From: Nesterenkonia cremea
Lineage (GTDB): Bacteria > Actinomycetota > Actinomycetes > Actinomycetales > Micrococcaceae
Direction: 5' to 3'
Assembly (NCBI RefSeq): GCF_014642675.1
Contig: NZ_BMIS01000006.1
Span: forward strand, 1-64,000
Length of the DNA: 64,000 nucleotides
The translations under genes were made by a program, and so were the position numbers. This document shows positions 25,966-34,004 of the stretch, in pieces. The stretch's first letter is position 1, and each line of letters begins with the position of its first letter. A model generated the notes under the pieces. The model was not told where the DNA came from and ran no database searches. It worked only from the letters and a program-made list of their open reading frames with translations.

Positions 25966-27279
25966 ATGACTGTGGACCCGTCTGCTCGCGATCGTGCTGA
26001 GGACAGCACGGCGCTGCGCGACCGCCTCGAGGATCAGCAGGATGCGGCAGTCCAGGCGGAGCGTGCCTCCCAGCTCGCTGAGGAGGTCACGGAGCAGGAC
26101 GCTCGGAAGCGGCTCATCAGCGTCTTCGAGGACGTCGGTCTGCGCGGCCGGGCGCTGGACGTGGCCAACTGGCTCTCCGTGGTGGCCGGCATCTGGGTGC
26201 TCATCACCGCGGTCTCGGTGATCGGCGACGGATTCGGCCTGGCCACCGGCGGCGAGGCGGAGAACCTCTTCGACTTCGCCTCCAACCCGCTGATCGCGCT
26301 GATGATCGGTCTGGCCGGCACGGCGCTGACCCAGTCCTCCTCCACCACCACCTCCATCACAGTCGGCATGGTGGCCGGCGGCCTGCCGCTGCACATCGCC
26401 ATCCCGATCCTGATGGGTGCCAACCTCGGCACCACCATGACCAACACGCTGGTCAGCCTGGGCATGATCCGGGACAAGGACGCCTTCCGCCGCGGCTTCG
26501 CCGTGGCCACCGTCCACGACTTCTTCAACCTGCTGGCCGTGTTCATCATCCTGCCCCTGGAGCTGATGACCGGCTTCCTGCGCCGGGCCTCCGAGGCGGT
26601 CACCGCTCCGATGGCCTCGGCCGACGGCAGCTGGCTGGCCTCAGGATTTGAGGCGGTGGGCGACGGCATCGGGTTCGTGAAGGATCCGGGTGCGGATGCC
26701 ATCGTCTTCGGCACCAGCTTACTGCCCGAGCTGTGGCAGGGCATCGCCCTGATCGTGGTGGGCATCGCGCTGATCATGCTGGTCATCAACTTCATCGGCA
26801 AGATGCTCAAGGTGCTGATGGTGGGCCAGGCGCAGAAGGTCCTGCACAACGCCATCGGCCGCGGCCCGGTCTCCGGCGTGACCTCCGGCGCGCTGATGAC
26901 CGTGATGGTCCAGTCCTCCTCCACGACGACGGCGCTCACCGTCCCGCTGGCAGGATCCGGCCACTTCGGGCTCAAGCAGCTCTACCCGTTCACCGTGGGT
27001 GCGAACATCGGCACCACGATGACCGCCCTGATCGCAGCCTTCGCCTTCACCGGTGCCGAGGGTCAGCTGGCCCTGCAGGCGGCACTGATCCACCTGTTCT
27101 TCAGCCTCAGTGCACTGGTCCTGATCTTCTGCATTCCGGGCCTGCGCAACCTGCCGCCGATGGCGGCCCAGACCCTGGCCGACCTCTCTGCGGAGCGGAA
27201 GATCTACGCCGCCGTGTGGACCCTCGGCGTCTTCGTCGTCCTTCCGCTGAGCCTGATCTCTGTGAGCGTGATGCTGTGA
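25966..27279 (+). CDS. Na/Pi cotransporter family protein (second copy)
   Basis: A 437-residue paralogue of the gene before it, with QSSSTTTSITVGMVAGG and VMVQSSSTTTALTVPLAGSG as the two QSSS repeats and GANLGTTMTNTLVSLG and GANIGTTMTALIAAFAF after them. The N-terminal 60 residues are polar and charged. The ATG at 25966 was chosen over the ATG at 25951 because AGGGGA lies at good distance. Its stop codon overlaps the start of a coiled-coil protein. Tandem arrangement suggests duplication followed by divergence, perhaps giving carriers of different affinity. Confidence 0.9.
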   Translation: MTVDPSARDRAEDSTALRDRLEDQQDAAVQAERASQLAEEVTEQDARKRLISVFEDVGLRGRALDVANWLSVVAGIWVLITAVSVIGDGFGLATGGEAENLFDFASNPLIALMIGLAGTALTQSSSTTTSITVGMVAGGLPLHIAIPILMGANLGTTMTNTLVSLGMIRDKDAFRRGFAVATVHDFFNLLAVFIILPLELMTGFLRRASEAVTAPMASADGSWLASGFEAVGDGIGFVKDPGADAIVFGTSLLPELWQGIALIVVGIALIMLVINFIGKMLKVLMVGQAQKVLHNAIGRGPVSGVTSGALMTVMVQSSSTTTALTVPLAGSGHFGLKQLYPFTVGANIGTTMTALIAAFAFTGAEGQLALQAALIHLFFSLSALVLIFCIPGLRNLPPMAAQTLADLSAERKIYAAVWTLGVFVVLPLSLISVSVML

Positions 27280-27641
27280 CTGCTGAACGGAAGGACCAGG
27301 AAGAGCTCCGCGACATGGAGGTCGAGCTCGAGCTCATCCTCCAGGACGCTGAGGTCACCGTCGCCAAGATCCGTGAGGAGCTGGCCCAGCACCGCCAGCT
27401 GCGCCGTCAGCGCGAGCAGATCGAGCGGCTCCCCGAATACCTGGCTCAGACCGAGGTTCGCTGGCGCGATATGCGGGTCCTGTTGGACGAGGTCCGCAGT
27501 GAGCTCTCTGCGGGGGAGCAGGATGCCGCTGAGGCGAACGGAGCGGCAGGAGCTTCCGACGCCGGCGCCTCCGGTGCTGACGGAGCGGCTGAGGGATCCG
27601 CAGAGGGCCCGGACGAGGGAGCAGCACGCCCCGCCTCCTGA
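27276..27641 (+). CDS. Small coiled-coil protein coupled to the Na/Pi cotransporter
   Basis: A 121-residue soluble protein starting at a GTG that overlaps the cotransporter stop (GTGA). Residues about 5-80 are heptad-like and charged (ELRDMEVELELILQDAEVTV, IREELAQHRQLRRQREQIER), predicting a long coiled coil; the last 40 residues are an acidic Ala/Gly-rich tail. I do not recognise a family. Tight coupling suggests it regulates or binds the carrier, perhaps in a role like PhoU-type domains fused to other NptA proteins; this is inference. Confidence 0.75.
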   Translation: MTAERKDQEELRDMEVELELILQDAEVTVAKIREELAQHRQLRRQREQIERLPEYLAQTEVRWRDMRVLLDEVRSELSAGEQDAAEANGAAGASDAGASGADGAAEGSAEGPDEGAARPAS

Positions 27642-27656
27642 GCGGCCTACTGACAC

Positions 27657-27700
27657 GAAGAAGGGCCGAGGGCGGAAGTATCCGTCCTCGGCCCTTCTTC
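27657..27700. terminator. Bidirectional terminator hairpin
   Basis: Exact 15-base arms GAAGAAGGGCCGAGG (27657-27671) and CCTCGGCCCTTCTTC (27686-27700), with CGGA/TCCG pairing inside the loop. Placed between convergent genes. The A-rich and T-rich flanks of the arms work as terminators on both strands. Confidence 0.9.
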
Positions 27701-27734
27701 CTGTGCGCGGGTGAAAGCCGCCTGAGCTCGTGCC

Positions 27735-27768
27735 GCTGTGTGACCGGCTGAGCTGTGTGATCGGCTGA
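27735..27768. repeat. Tandem 17-base repeat
   Basis: Two head-to-tail copies of GCTGTGTGAYCGGCTGA differ only at one C/T position. They lie just beyond the yajQ stop codon. No function is evident. Confidence 0.7.
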
Positions 27769-27772
27769 GAGC

Positions 27773-28261
27773 TCAGCGCATGTTCACGAACTGCAGGGCG
27801 GCGTCCTCGAAGTCCTTGAGCAGGGCGATGGCCTCCTGGAGGTCGTCGCGGGACTTGGAGGTCACGCGCAGCTCATCTCCCTGGATCTGAGCCTTCACCG
27901 ACTTGGGGCCCTCATCGCGGATGATCTTGGAGATCTTCTTGGCGGTGGGCTGGTCGATGCCCTCCTTGATGGCGCCTTCGATCCGGTACTCCTTGCCGGA
28001 GGCGTAGGGCTCGCCGGCGTCGAAGGACTTCAGGGAGATGCCCCGCTTGACCAGCTTGGAGCCGAAGACGTCCTTGACCGCCTTGGCGCGCTCCTCGGAG
28101 TTCGCCTTGATCAGGATGTTCTCCCCGGAGTAGTCGACCTCAGCGCCGGTGCCGCGGAAGTCGTAGCGCTGGGAGATCTCCTTCTGCGCCTGGTTCAGCG
28201 CGTTGGAGACCTCCTGCTTATCCACTGTGGACACGATGTCGAAGCTTGATTCCTTAGCCAT
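27773..28261 (-). CDS. YajQ-family nucleotide-binding protein
   Basis: A 162-residue protein starting [20 protein letters not shown], with two ferredoxin-like halves and the family segments [18 protein letters not shown] and the C-terminal [27 protein letters not shown]. Some YajQ members bind cyclic di-GMP and act as regulator cofactors; whether this one does is not visible. It ends opposite a strong shared terminator. Confidence 0.92.
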   Translation of the reverse strand: MAKESSFDIVSTVDKQEVSNALNQAQKEISQRYDFRGTGAEVDYSGENILIKANSEERAKAVKDVFGSKLVKRGISLKSFDAGEPYASGKEYRIEGAIKEGIDQPTAKKISKIIRDEGPKSVKAQIQGDELRVTSKSRDDLQEAIALLKDFEDAALQFVNMR

Positions 28262-28402
28262 GTGTTCAGTCTAAAGGGGTGGGGAAGGGCGCTTCGTCTC
28301 TGTTCAGGTTCTGAGGGTTCGGTGGGTGGAGGCGGGGTGATGAGCCGATCATGCGGACCTAGGATGAGCGGAGACATGGTGAGGACGAACAGAGGAGAAC
28401 TG

Positions 28403-28916
28403 GTGGAAGGCCAGCAGGGAAGCCGGTCAGGGCGTGCAACTGGTCTGGCCGCCGCGGTGCTCCTCATGACCGGCTGCGGAACAGGCCCTGACGTGGGATG
28501 GGGGACCCTGGACGGTGGAGTGTTACCGAGAAGAGATGGCACCGCGGGAATGCGCGGTGGGCGCGTACCAGTACCGCGTCGGTTTCGTGACTGACCACCT
28601 GGAGGAAGAGGAGATCCTTGAGCGTTCCGAGGAGTTCGCAGAAGACCTCGCGCTGACACCGGCAGAGGGCAACAGTGTGGATGCTGAGGGCACCAATGTC
28701 ATCTGGTCGGCGGGTCAGGAGGAAGGCCGTCAATTCGTCGCGACGGCCACTGGGGCTGAAGAAGGGATGCGGATTCTGTACCACACGCGATGCTCCGATC
28801 ACCCGACAGTCCAGGAGGATTTTGAAGAGCGCAGGGAGCAGCAGCGTGAGGAGCGCCGGGAACAGTACCCTTCCCTGTCGGCGAAGGCGAAGACGAATCC
28901 TGAACCGTTCACATAG
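28403..28916 (+). pseudogene. Lipoprotein gene with a frameshift in a G-run
   Basis: The first frame, from a GTG at 28403 with GGAG five bases ahead, gives a lipoprotein signal: basic start, GLAAAVLL core and lipobox LMTGC. That frame ends soon after. A second frame in register with the rest continues to 28916 as a charged protein (WTVECYREEMAPRECAVGAY through to AKTNPEPFT), including a QREERREQ-rich tail. Removing one G from the run of five at 28500-28504 joins them as GWGPWTVECYREE. The gene is thus either broken, phase-variable, or affected by a sequencing error. The family is not recognised; the mature part has paired cysteines. Confidence 0.7.
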
Positions 28917-29140
28917 TGGATCCTCAGCTGTGCAGTTGAACATATCGACGCCGATTACGTAGTCTCAGAATCGCAGCGAGCATGCGAAGCCTCGCGCCTG
29001 TCATGGGCACCGCTGCGGACTTTGACCCTCGCTCGTCGGTGGGGACTGTCCGCGGCCTGGAGCGGGGCGGCGTCGGCGTCGTCCTCCTCCTTAGGCTTCA
29101 CGGATGATCTCCGCCGTGCACCTGAAAGGAAGAAGTGCGC

Positions 29141-30367
29141 ATGCCGCAGTCTCTGAATCCTGAGGAGCAGATCCTCGTCAGCACCGCGGGCTCCCTGCCC
29201 CGGACCCCTGAGCTCATCGCCGCCAACGCAGCACGCGAGCTCGAGGACGACGGCTTCACCCTGAAGAAGACCCCCGAGTTCGACGCCCTGCTCTCCGAAG
29301 CTGTGGTGAACCTGGTCAAGCGCCAGGCCGAGCTGGGTGTCACGCTCCCCGGCGACGGCGAATACGGCAAGGCCATGTCTTCGGCAGTGGACTACGGCGC
29401 CTGGTGGTCCTACGTCTTCCAGCGGGTGGGCGGCCTGGAAGTCACCGGTGAGAGCCTCTTCAACTGGCCCCACCAGGAGTCCTCCCCGGGCGACCTGAAG
29501 CTGACCAATATGCTCAACCGTCGCGACTGGGCGAAGTTCAAGGACTTCTACACCGAGACTTCGCCCACCGGCGAGCACGCCGTCCCCTTCCCGGCCACCA
29601 CCGGTGAGCTGACCTGGCGCGGCCAGGAGGCGGTGGAGGCCGACATCGCCAACCTCAAGAAGGGCCTGGAGGCGGCTGGCCTGGAGCAGGGCTTCCTGAC
29701 CTCCATCGCGCCGGGCTCCGGAGCACGCGTGCCCAACTCGCACTACGCGAGCGAGGAGCAGCACCTCTACGCCTGGGCTGAGGTGCTGCGCAACGAGTAC
29801 AAGGCCATCACCGACGCCGGCCTGATCCTGCAGCTCGACGACCCCTGCCTGGCCGAGAACTGGGACCAGATCACCCCCGAGCCCTCGGTGGAGGACTACC
29901 GGAAGTTCACCCAGCTGCGGATCGAGGCACTGAACTACGCGCTGCGTGACATCGACCCCGAGCAGGTCCGCCTGCACATCTGCTGGGGCTCCTGGCACGG
30001 CCCGCACACCACAGACCTGGAGTTCAAACACATCGCAGACCTGTGCCTGGGCGCAGACGCCAAGTACTTCACCTTCGAGGCCGGCAACGTCCGCCACGAG
30101 CACGAGTACACCGTCTGGGACGACCTGAAGCTGCCCGAGGGCAAGGTCATCGTCCCCGGTGTGGTCTCTCACGCCACCAACGTGGTGGAGCACCCTGAGC
30201 TGGTCGCTCAGCGCCTGACCCGCTTCGCCGAGCGCGTGGGCGCGGAGAACGTCCAGGCCGGCACCGACTGCGGACTGGGCGGACGCCTCCACCCGGACAT
30301 CGCCTTCGCCAAGCTGGAGTCTCTGGGCAAGGGCGCGGCCCTGGCCTCGGAGCGCCTGCTCGGGTGA
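29141..30367 (+). CDS. Cobalamin-independent methionine synthase-like protein (MetE C-terminal family)
   Basis: A 408-residue single-domain zinc protein related to the catalytic half of MetE, which moves a methyl group onto homocysteine or another thiol. Zinc-ligand segments are LHICWGSWHG (His, Cys) and AGTDCGLGGR (Cys). The opening ILVSTAGSLPRTPELI and FQLDDP-like LILQLDDPCLA segments fit the family. It lacks the N-terminal folate domain of full MetE, so the methyl donor and acceptor are uncertain; related proteins include methyltransferases of alkyl-CoM type. The ATG at 29141 follows AAAGGAAG. A terminator follows. Confidence 0.85.
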   Translation: MPQSLNPEEQILVSTAGSLPRTPELIAANAARELEDDGFTLKKTPEFDALLSEAVVNLVKRQAELGVTLPGDGEYGKAMSSAVDYGAWWSYVFQRVGGLEVTGESLFNWPHQESSPGDLKLTNMLNRRDWAKFKDFYTETSPTGEHAVPFPATTGELTWRGQEAVEADIANLKKGLEAAGLEQGFLTSIAPGSGARVPNSHYASEEQHLYAWAEVLRNEYKAITDAGLILQLDDPCLAENWDQITPEPSVEDYRKFTQLRIEALNYALRDIDPEQVRLHICWGSWHGPHTTDLEFKHIADLCLGADAKYFTFEAGNVRHEHEYTVWDDLKLPEGKVIVPGVVSHATNVVEHPELVAQRLTRFAERVGAENVQAGTDCGLGGRLHPDIAFAKLESLGKGAALASERLLG

Positions 30368-30431
30368 GCCGACCGGGCTGAGCTGCCAGGACTGAACAGG
30401 CGGGGACTGATCAGGCCCGGCGCCCACACAG

Positions 30432-30480
30432 AAGAACGGCCTCCCCTCTTCGGAATCTCGAAAGAGGGGAGGCCGTTCTT
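30432..30480. terminator. Bidirectional terminator after the MetE-like gene
   Basis: Nineteen-base exact arms (30432-30450 and 30462-30480) reading AAGAACGGCCTCCCCTCTT around an 11-base loop. It separates the MetE-like gene from the convergent 52-aa ORF, and its two-way character supports the ORF being transcribed. Confidence 0.9.
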
Positions 30481-30497
30481 AGGCGACCAGTCAGCGC

Positions 30498-30656
30498 TCA
30501 CGCGGCGAGCATTCGACACTCCGCGTCCTGCAGCTCCTCCCCGGTGCGGCGCTCCAGGCGCGCGCCGGGGACCGGCGGCAGCGCAGAGGCCGCCAGAGCC
30601 AGGAAGGTGTCAGCCTCAGAGACGATCTGAGAGGCGAGAGAGTCAGTCATTGACAT
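30498..30656 (-). CDS. 52-aa protein of unknown function under a SAM-I-type riboswitch
   Basis: The ORF starts MSMTDSLASQIVSEADTFLA and ends AECRMLAA. The ATG at 30656 has AAAGGA as binding site at 30663-30668, directly against the closing helix of the riboswitch. No signal peptide or membrane segment is clear; residues 8-26 are amphipathic to hydrophobic. It has a shared terminator behind it. I do not recognise a family. Position suggests a role in methionine or SAM metabolism, or a regulatory short ORF. Confidence 0.6.
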   Translation of the reverse strand: MSMTDSLASQIVSEADTFLALAASALPPVPGARLERRTGEELQDAECRMLAA

Positions 30657-30668
30657 GAGGAGTCCTTT

Positions 30669-30774
30669 CCATCGTCGGATCCTCTCGGACCCTCTGGCGG
30701 TAGCACCCGGCAGAACAGAGTCCCCGGGTTGCTGCGGCGTCGTCGAGCCAGATCTCTCAGCCGCTCTGGATGGG
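30669..30774 (-). ncRNA. SAM-I (S-box) type riboswitch
   Basis: On the minus strand the RNA reads CCATCCAGAGCGGCTGAGAG, then a GGC-rich junction, CGCAGCAACC, a short stem-loop, GGTGCTACCGCC, GGGTCCGAGAGG and finally GATGG. The CAGCAACC...GGTGCTA-x2-CC core and the closing P1 pair (CCATC with GATGG) are the S-box signature. The binding site of the 52-aa ORF starts at the base after P1, so SAM binding would block translation. No intrinsic terminator lies between aptamer and ORF. Confidence 0.8.
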
Positions 30775-30839
30775 TGCATGCGCTGATCTCAGCGCCTCTC
30801 CAGGCTACCTCGCGCAGGCGCCCGGCGGAACCACCAGCG

Positions 30840-31802
30840 TCACACTGCTTCACCCGCGGCCGGGATCTTCCCGCTGTACAGGCCGGTGGAGAGGTAGCGC
30901 TCACCGCTGTCGGCGAAGACGGTCACGATGGTCTTGCCCTCGTTCTCCGGGCGCACCGCCAGCTGACCTGCGGCGTGCAGCGCAGCACCGGAGGAGATGC
31001 CCACCAGCAGTCCCATGGAGCCGGCGAGCTCGCGGGCCACGCGGTAGGCCTCGGCGCCGGGGACGTCCAGGACGTCGTCGGCCAGCTCCAGGTCCAGCAC
31101 CGGCGGGATGCCGTTGCCGCCGATGATCCCCTGGATCAGATGCGGGTTGAAGCCCTCGCCCCCGTTGCGCAGCACCGGAGCCTCGGCGGGCTCGACAGCG
31201 ACCACCTGCACCTCGGGATTCTGCGACTTCAGGTACTCGCCGGCACCGGTCATCGTGCCGCCGGTTCCGGTGGTGGCCACGAAGAAGTCCAGCTGGCCGT
31301 CGGTGTCGCGCCAGATCTCCGGACCAGTGGTCTCGCGGTGGATCTTCGGGTTGGCGGGATTGCCGCCCTGTCCGGCCAGGAAGGCTCCGGGAGTCTCCTC
31401 CACGATCTGCCCGGCGCGCTGGTTGGCTCCGGCCATCGCGTCCTTGCCCGGGGTGAGCACCACTTCCGCACCCAGGGCCTCGAGCAGGGAGCGGCGCTCC
31501 ACGGAGGCGTCGTCGGGCATGGCGATGATGACCGTGTACCCCAGGGCGGCACCTACCCAGGCCAGTGCGATGCCGGTGTTGCCGCTGGATGCCTCCACGA
31601 TGGTGCCGCCCGGGGGCAGCTTCCCCTCAGCGATCGCCGTCTGCACGATGGACAGCGCCGTGCGGTCCTTCACGTTGGAGGCGGGGTTGTAGAACTCAAG
31701 CTTGGCCAGCACCGTCGCCCGGGCTCCCGGGACAGCGGCGGTGACGTCGAGCAGCGGAGTGTTGCCGACCAGTTCGGTGGGGTTTGAGTAGATACGGGCC
31801 AT
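30840..31802 (-). CDS. cysK: Cysteine synthase A
   Basis: O-acetylserine sulfhydrylase making cysteine from O-acetylserine and sulfide. The 320-residue PLP enzyme has the Schiff-base Lys45 in SNVKDR, the substrate loop EASSGNTGIAL, the phosphate-binding TTGTGGTMTG and a typical C-terminus. Its start at ATG 31802 faces a short ORF across 159 bases. The 184-base gap behind its stop carries the riboswitch and 52-aa ORF on the same strand. Confidence 0.95.
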   Translation of the reverse strand: MARIYSNPTELVGNTPLLDVTAAVPGARATVLAKLEFYNPASNVKDRTALSIVQTAIAEGKLPPGGTIVEASSGNTGIALAWVGAALGYTVIIAMPDDASVERRSLLEALGAEVVLTPGKDAMAGANQRAGQIVEETPGAFLAGQGGNPANPKIHRETTGPEIWRDTDGQLDFFVATTGTGGTMTGAGEYLKSQNPEVQVVAVEPAEAPVLRNGGEGFNPHLIQGIIGGNGIPPVLDLELADDVLDVPGAEAYRVARELAGSMGLLVGISSGAALHAAGQLAVRPENEGKTIVTVFADSGERYLSTGLYSGKIPAAGEAV

Positions 31803-31841
31803 GCCCCAATCTTCCTACATCCGCCCGGAGCTTCCCAGGGT

Positions 31842-31883
31842 TGCGTCATACAGGTGGTCACAATGATGAACTCATGTGACGCA
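31842..31883. promoter_or_regulatory. Nested inverted repeats upstream of cysK
   Basis: Outer arms TGCGTCA (31842-31848) and TGACGCA (31877-31883) enclose inner arms GTCACA (31857-31862) and TGTGAC (31875-31880). They lie 40-80 bases before the cysK start, where a sulfur regulator could bind. No known consensus was matched. Confidence 0.35.
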
Positions 31884-31961
31884 TCGCTTGATCCGCGGGG
31901 CATCCGGAGCGGAACAATGGCACCTGTCCCGATCCGTGCGGCACACCAGAGGAGGAGTCCG

Positions 31962-32204
31962 TTGTCCGCTGCCACTCTTCCCGTCGCCCAGGGGCCGGCG
32001 GCCTGCGTCATCCACGACAACCCCGAGTGGATCCCTTCCTTCGAGGAGCCCTTCGCCGGCGCGGCCGTCGACTTCGCCGTCTGCGAGGTTCCCTCAGGGG
32101 CTGAGGCGACCGACGGTGCTGAGCCCGACGCCGGTGCAGAGGCCGGCCGCGTCCCCGCGGCGCAGCAGATCGTCCGCTTCCAGGGGGAGCGGCTGCGCGC
32201 GTGA
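31962..32204 (+). pseudogene. Possible remnant of an ATP-grasp (RimK/glutathione synthase-like) gene
   Basis: An 80-codon frame from TTG 31962 with GGAGGAG just before it. It begins LSAATLPVAQGPAACVIHDN and continues with PEWIPSFEEPFAGAAVDFAV. The VIHxNPEWIPxFExxF pattern resembles the first strand and helix of actinobacterial ATP-grasp ligases, which normally run about 300 residues. After it the sequence turns Ala/Glu-rich and stops 9 bases before the convergent MocR gene. I read it as a truncated gene; a genuine short protein is the alternative. Confidence 0.35.
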
Positions 32205-32212
32205 GAGAAGTC

Positions 32213-33556
32213 CTAGACCGGGGAGGTCCGCAGCGAACCGTCCGCGGCCAGAGCGATGAGCTGAGCCAGCTCGTCGAGCTTCTTCGCGTCCTCGGGCAGC
32301 TGTGCGGTGGAGAGCCGCAGCAGCCCGGTGGCCGGAGTGTCGGTGAAGGCGGCGGACCCGACGCCGACGATCACCCCGCGGCTGCTCAGGGCCAGAGCCG
32401 CGGTCTGCTCCTCGCGGACCTCCACCCAGAGGGACCAGCTGCCCTCGGCGCTGCGGGCGGTCAGCCCGGCCGCGGCGAAGCGGTCCAAGGCCAGCTGGCG
32501 CCGGAAGGTGTAGTGCTCGCGGGCCAGCTCCAGGCGGCGCGGAGTGCGGAAGTCCTTCATCGCAGCGACGATGGTCTGCTGCAGCAGGCGGCTGTTGGAG
32601 CCCAGTCCGCCGGTGCGGCTGTGCTCGGCCGCCTCCACCAGATCCCGGCCGCCTCCGATCACCGCAGTGCGCATATCCACGCCGAAGGCGCGGCAGAAGG
32701 CGCTCACCCGCAGCGAGCGCTCCGGCAGCAGTGCGGCCAACGACGCCGGCTCCACCGCGGAGAGCGGGCCCAGCGGGTCATCCTCGATCACCACAGCGGA
32801 GGTGGGGGAGAGCACTGCATGCAGCTCCTCCGCGCGCTCATCGGTGAGGGTGTGCCGTTCGGCGAAGGCGCCGTCGGGCCAGTGCAGGAAGGCGCGCGCC
32901 CCGGCGTCGAGTGCGGTCTGCAGATCACCAGGAAGCGGGCCGGACTCATCGGTGCCCACACCCAGCGGGGTCAGGCCGGCGTCGCGCAGCGTATCCACCA
33001 CACCGGGAGCCGCGGGGACCTCCACGGCGATGGAGTCGCCGGGGGATACGGCGGCATGAACTGCCATCCACAGGCCCTCGGCGCCGCCGCCGGCCGCGGT
33101 CCATGCCTCCGGCTCAGAGGGCCAGTGCTGCTGGGCGACCGTCTGGAGGTCGGTGGTGATGTACTCGCGGCCCCAGCGGTTGAAGTCCTGATGGTTCAGC
33201 GCCTTGGCCACCGCATCGGACAGTGGAGGCAAGAGTGCGGCGTCGGGGCTGTGCATCAGCAGATCCACCGAGGTCCAGCCGCCGAAGCTGCGCAGTCTGC
33301 GCTGGTCCGCATCCAGGATGCGGGTGCCGCCGCGGCGGCGGGTCTCCACCACGTTCTCCTCGCGGAGGATGCCCCAGGCCTGGGCGATGGTTCCCACGCT
33401 GACCCCGATCTCCTGAGCGACGTCGCGGACAGTGGGCAGGCGCATACCTGTGGTGAGGTCACCTGAGGCGACCATCCGTCGGATCTGGTCGGCGATGCCA
33501 GTGGGGGAGCGCTCGCTGAGCTGCTGGGCGAGCGCTTCGGCCTCGATATCAGCCAC
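32213..33556 (-). CDS. MocR-type GntR regulator with aminotransferase-like domain lacking the PLP lysine
   Basis: A 447-residue protein with a GntR winged helix at about 10-80 (GIADQIRRMVASGDLTTGMR, VRDVAQEIGVSVGTIAQAWG) and a fold-type I aminotransferase domain at about 95-435. In MocR relatives the PLP-binding segment reads SFSKSxGPDLR; here it reads AFCRAFGVDMR, placing Arg289 at the lysine position. PLP could then bind only non-covalently or not at all. The family regulates vitamin B6, GABA or amino-acid genes. It is divergent from tRNA-Tyr. Confidence 0.88.
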   Translation of the reverse strand: MADIEAEALAQQLSERSPTGIADQIRRMVASGDLTTGMRLPTVRDVAQEIGVSVGTIAQAWGILREENVVETRRRGGTRILDADQRRLRSFGGWTSVDLLMHSPDAALLPPLSDAVAKALNHQDFNRWGREYITTDLQTVAQQHWPSEPEAWTAAGGGAEGLWMAVHAAVSPGDSIAVEVPAAPGVVDTLRDAGLTPLGVGTDESGPLPGDLQTALDAGARAFLHWPDGAFAERHTLTDERAEELHAVLSPTSAVVIEDDPLGPLSAVEPASLAALLPERSLRVSAFCRAFGVDMRTAVIGGGRDLVEAAEHSRTGGLGSNSRLLQQTIVAAMKDFRTPRRLELAREHYTFRRQLALDRFAAAGLTARSAEGSWSLWVEVREEQTAALALSSRGVIVGVGSAAFTDTPATGLLRLSTAQLPEDAKKLDELAQLIALAADGSLRTSPV

Positions 33557-33633
33557 GGGAGGACTCCAAAATCTGGGCGGGCGAAGATGGCAGTAGTGTC
33601 TGTCAGCCTACTGGTTTCCCGCAACCACGCCGA

Positions 33634-33663
33634 TTCGACGATTTTCTATGACTTCGCTAAAGT
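33634..33663 (+). promoter_or_regulatory. Promoter of tRNA-Tyr
   Basis: TTCGAC (33634-33639), an 18-base spacer, then TAAAGT (33658-33663), 37 bases ahead of the tRNA. The tRNA-Thr promoter has the same -10 and spacer length. Confidence 0.6.
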
Positions 33664-33699
33664 TGTGGGGTGCCTCGCCGCGGTGAGGTGCTGGAACTC

Positions 33700-33781
33700 G
33701 GCGGATTACCCGAGCGGCCAAAGGGGGCTGACTGTAAATCAGCTGGCATTGCCTACGGGGGTTCGAATCCCTCATCCGCCA
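33700..33781 (+). tRNA. tRNA-Tyr (GTA)
   Basis: Acceptor GGCGGAT pairs with ATCCGCC, discriminator A. The anticodon loop CTGTAAA carries GTA, and a long class II variable arm (GGCATTGCC) precedes the T-arm GGGGGTTCGAATCCCTC. CCA is not encoded. It lies between the MocR gene and thioredoxin. Confidence 0.95.
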
Positions 33782-33788
33782 CCGAGAG

Positions 33789-33823
33789 AAGAAGGGCGGC
33801 TCCGATATGGGGCCGCCCTTCTT
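33789..33823 (+). terminator. Terminator of tRNA-Tyr
   Basis: Twelve-base arms AAGAAGGGCGGC (33789-33800) and GCCGCCCTTCTT (33812-33823) around an 11-base loop begin 8 bases after the tRNA. Confidence 0.88.
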
Positions 33824-34004
33824 GCTGTCTGGGGCTGTCCCCATACATCGGGGAGAAGCGCCTGATCAGCGGAATATCGTGGGGTGATCCGCTCAGGTTC
33901 CGTGGCCGGCGTCGGGCGCTGATCGCGCCTATTCCGCCTTTCGCCGGGGGCGTATTCAGGATGTGTGAAGTGCGCCGAAATCTCTCTCGCGTATCGTGGC
34001 GGCC

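Noticed and set aside
28955..30427. A 490-codon minus-strand frame antisense to the MetE-like gene
   Set aside because: No motifs and shadow composition; the plus-strand gene has zinc-ligand motifs and a good binding site.
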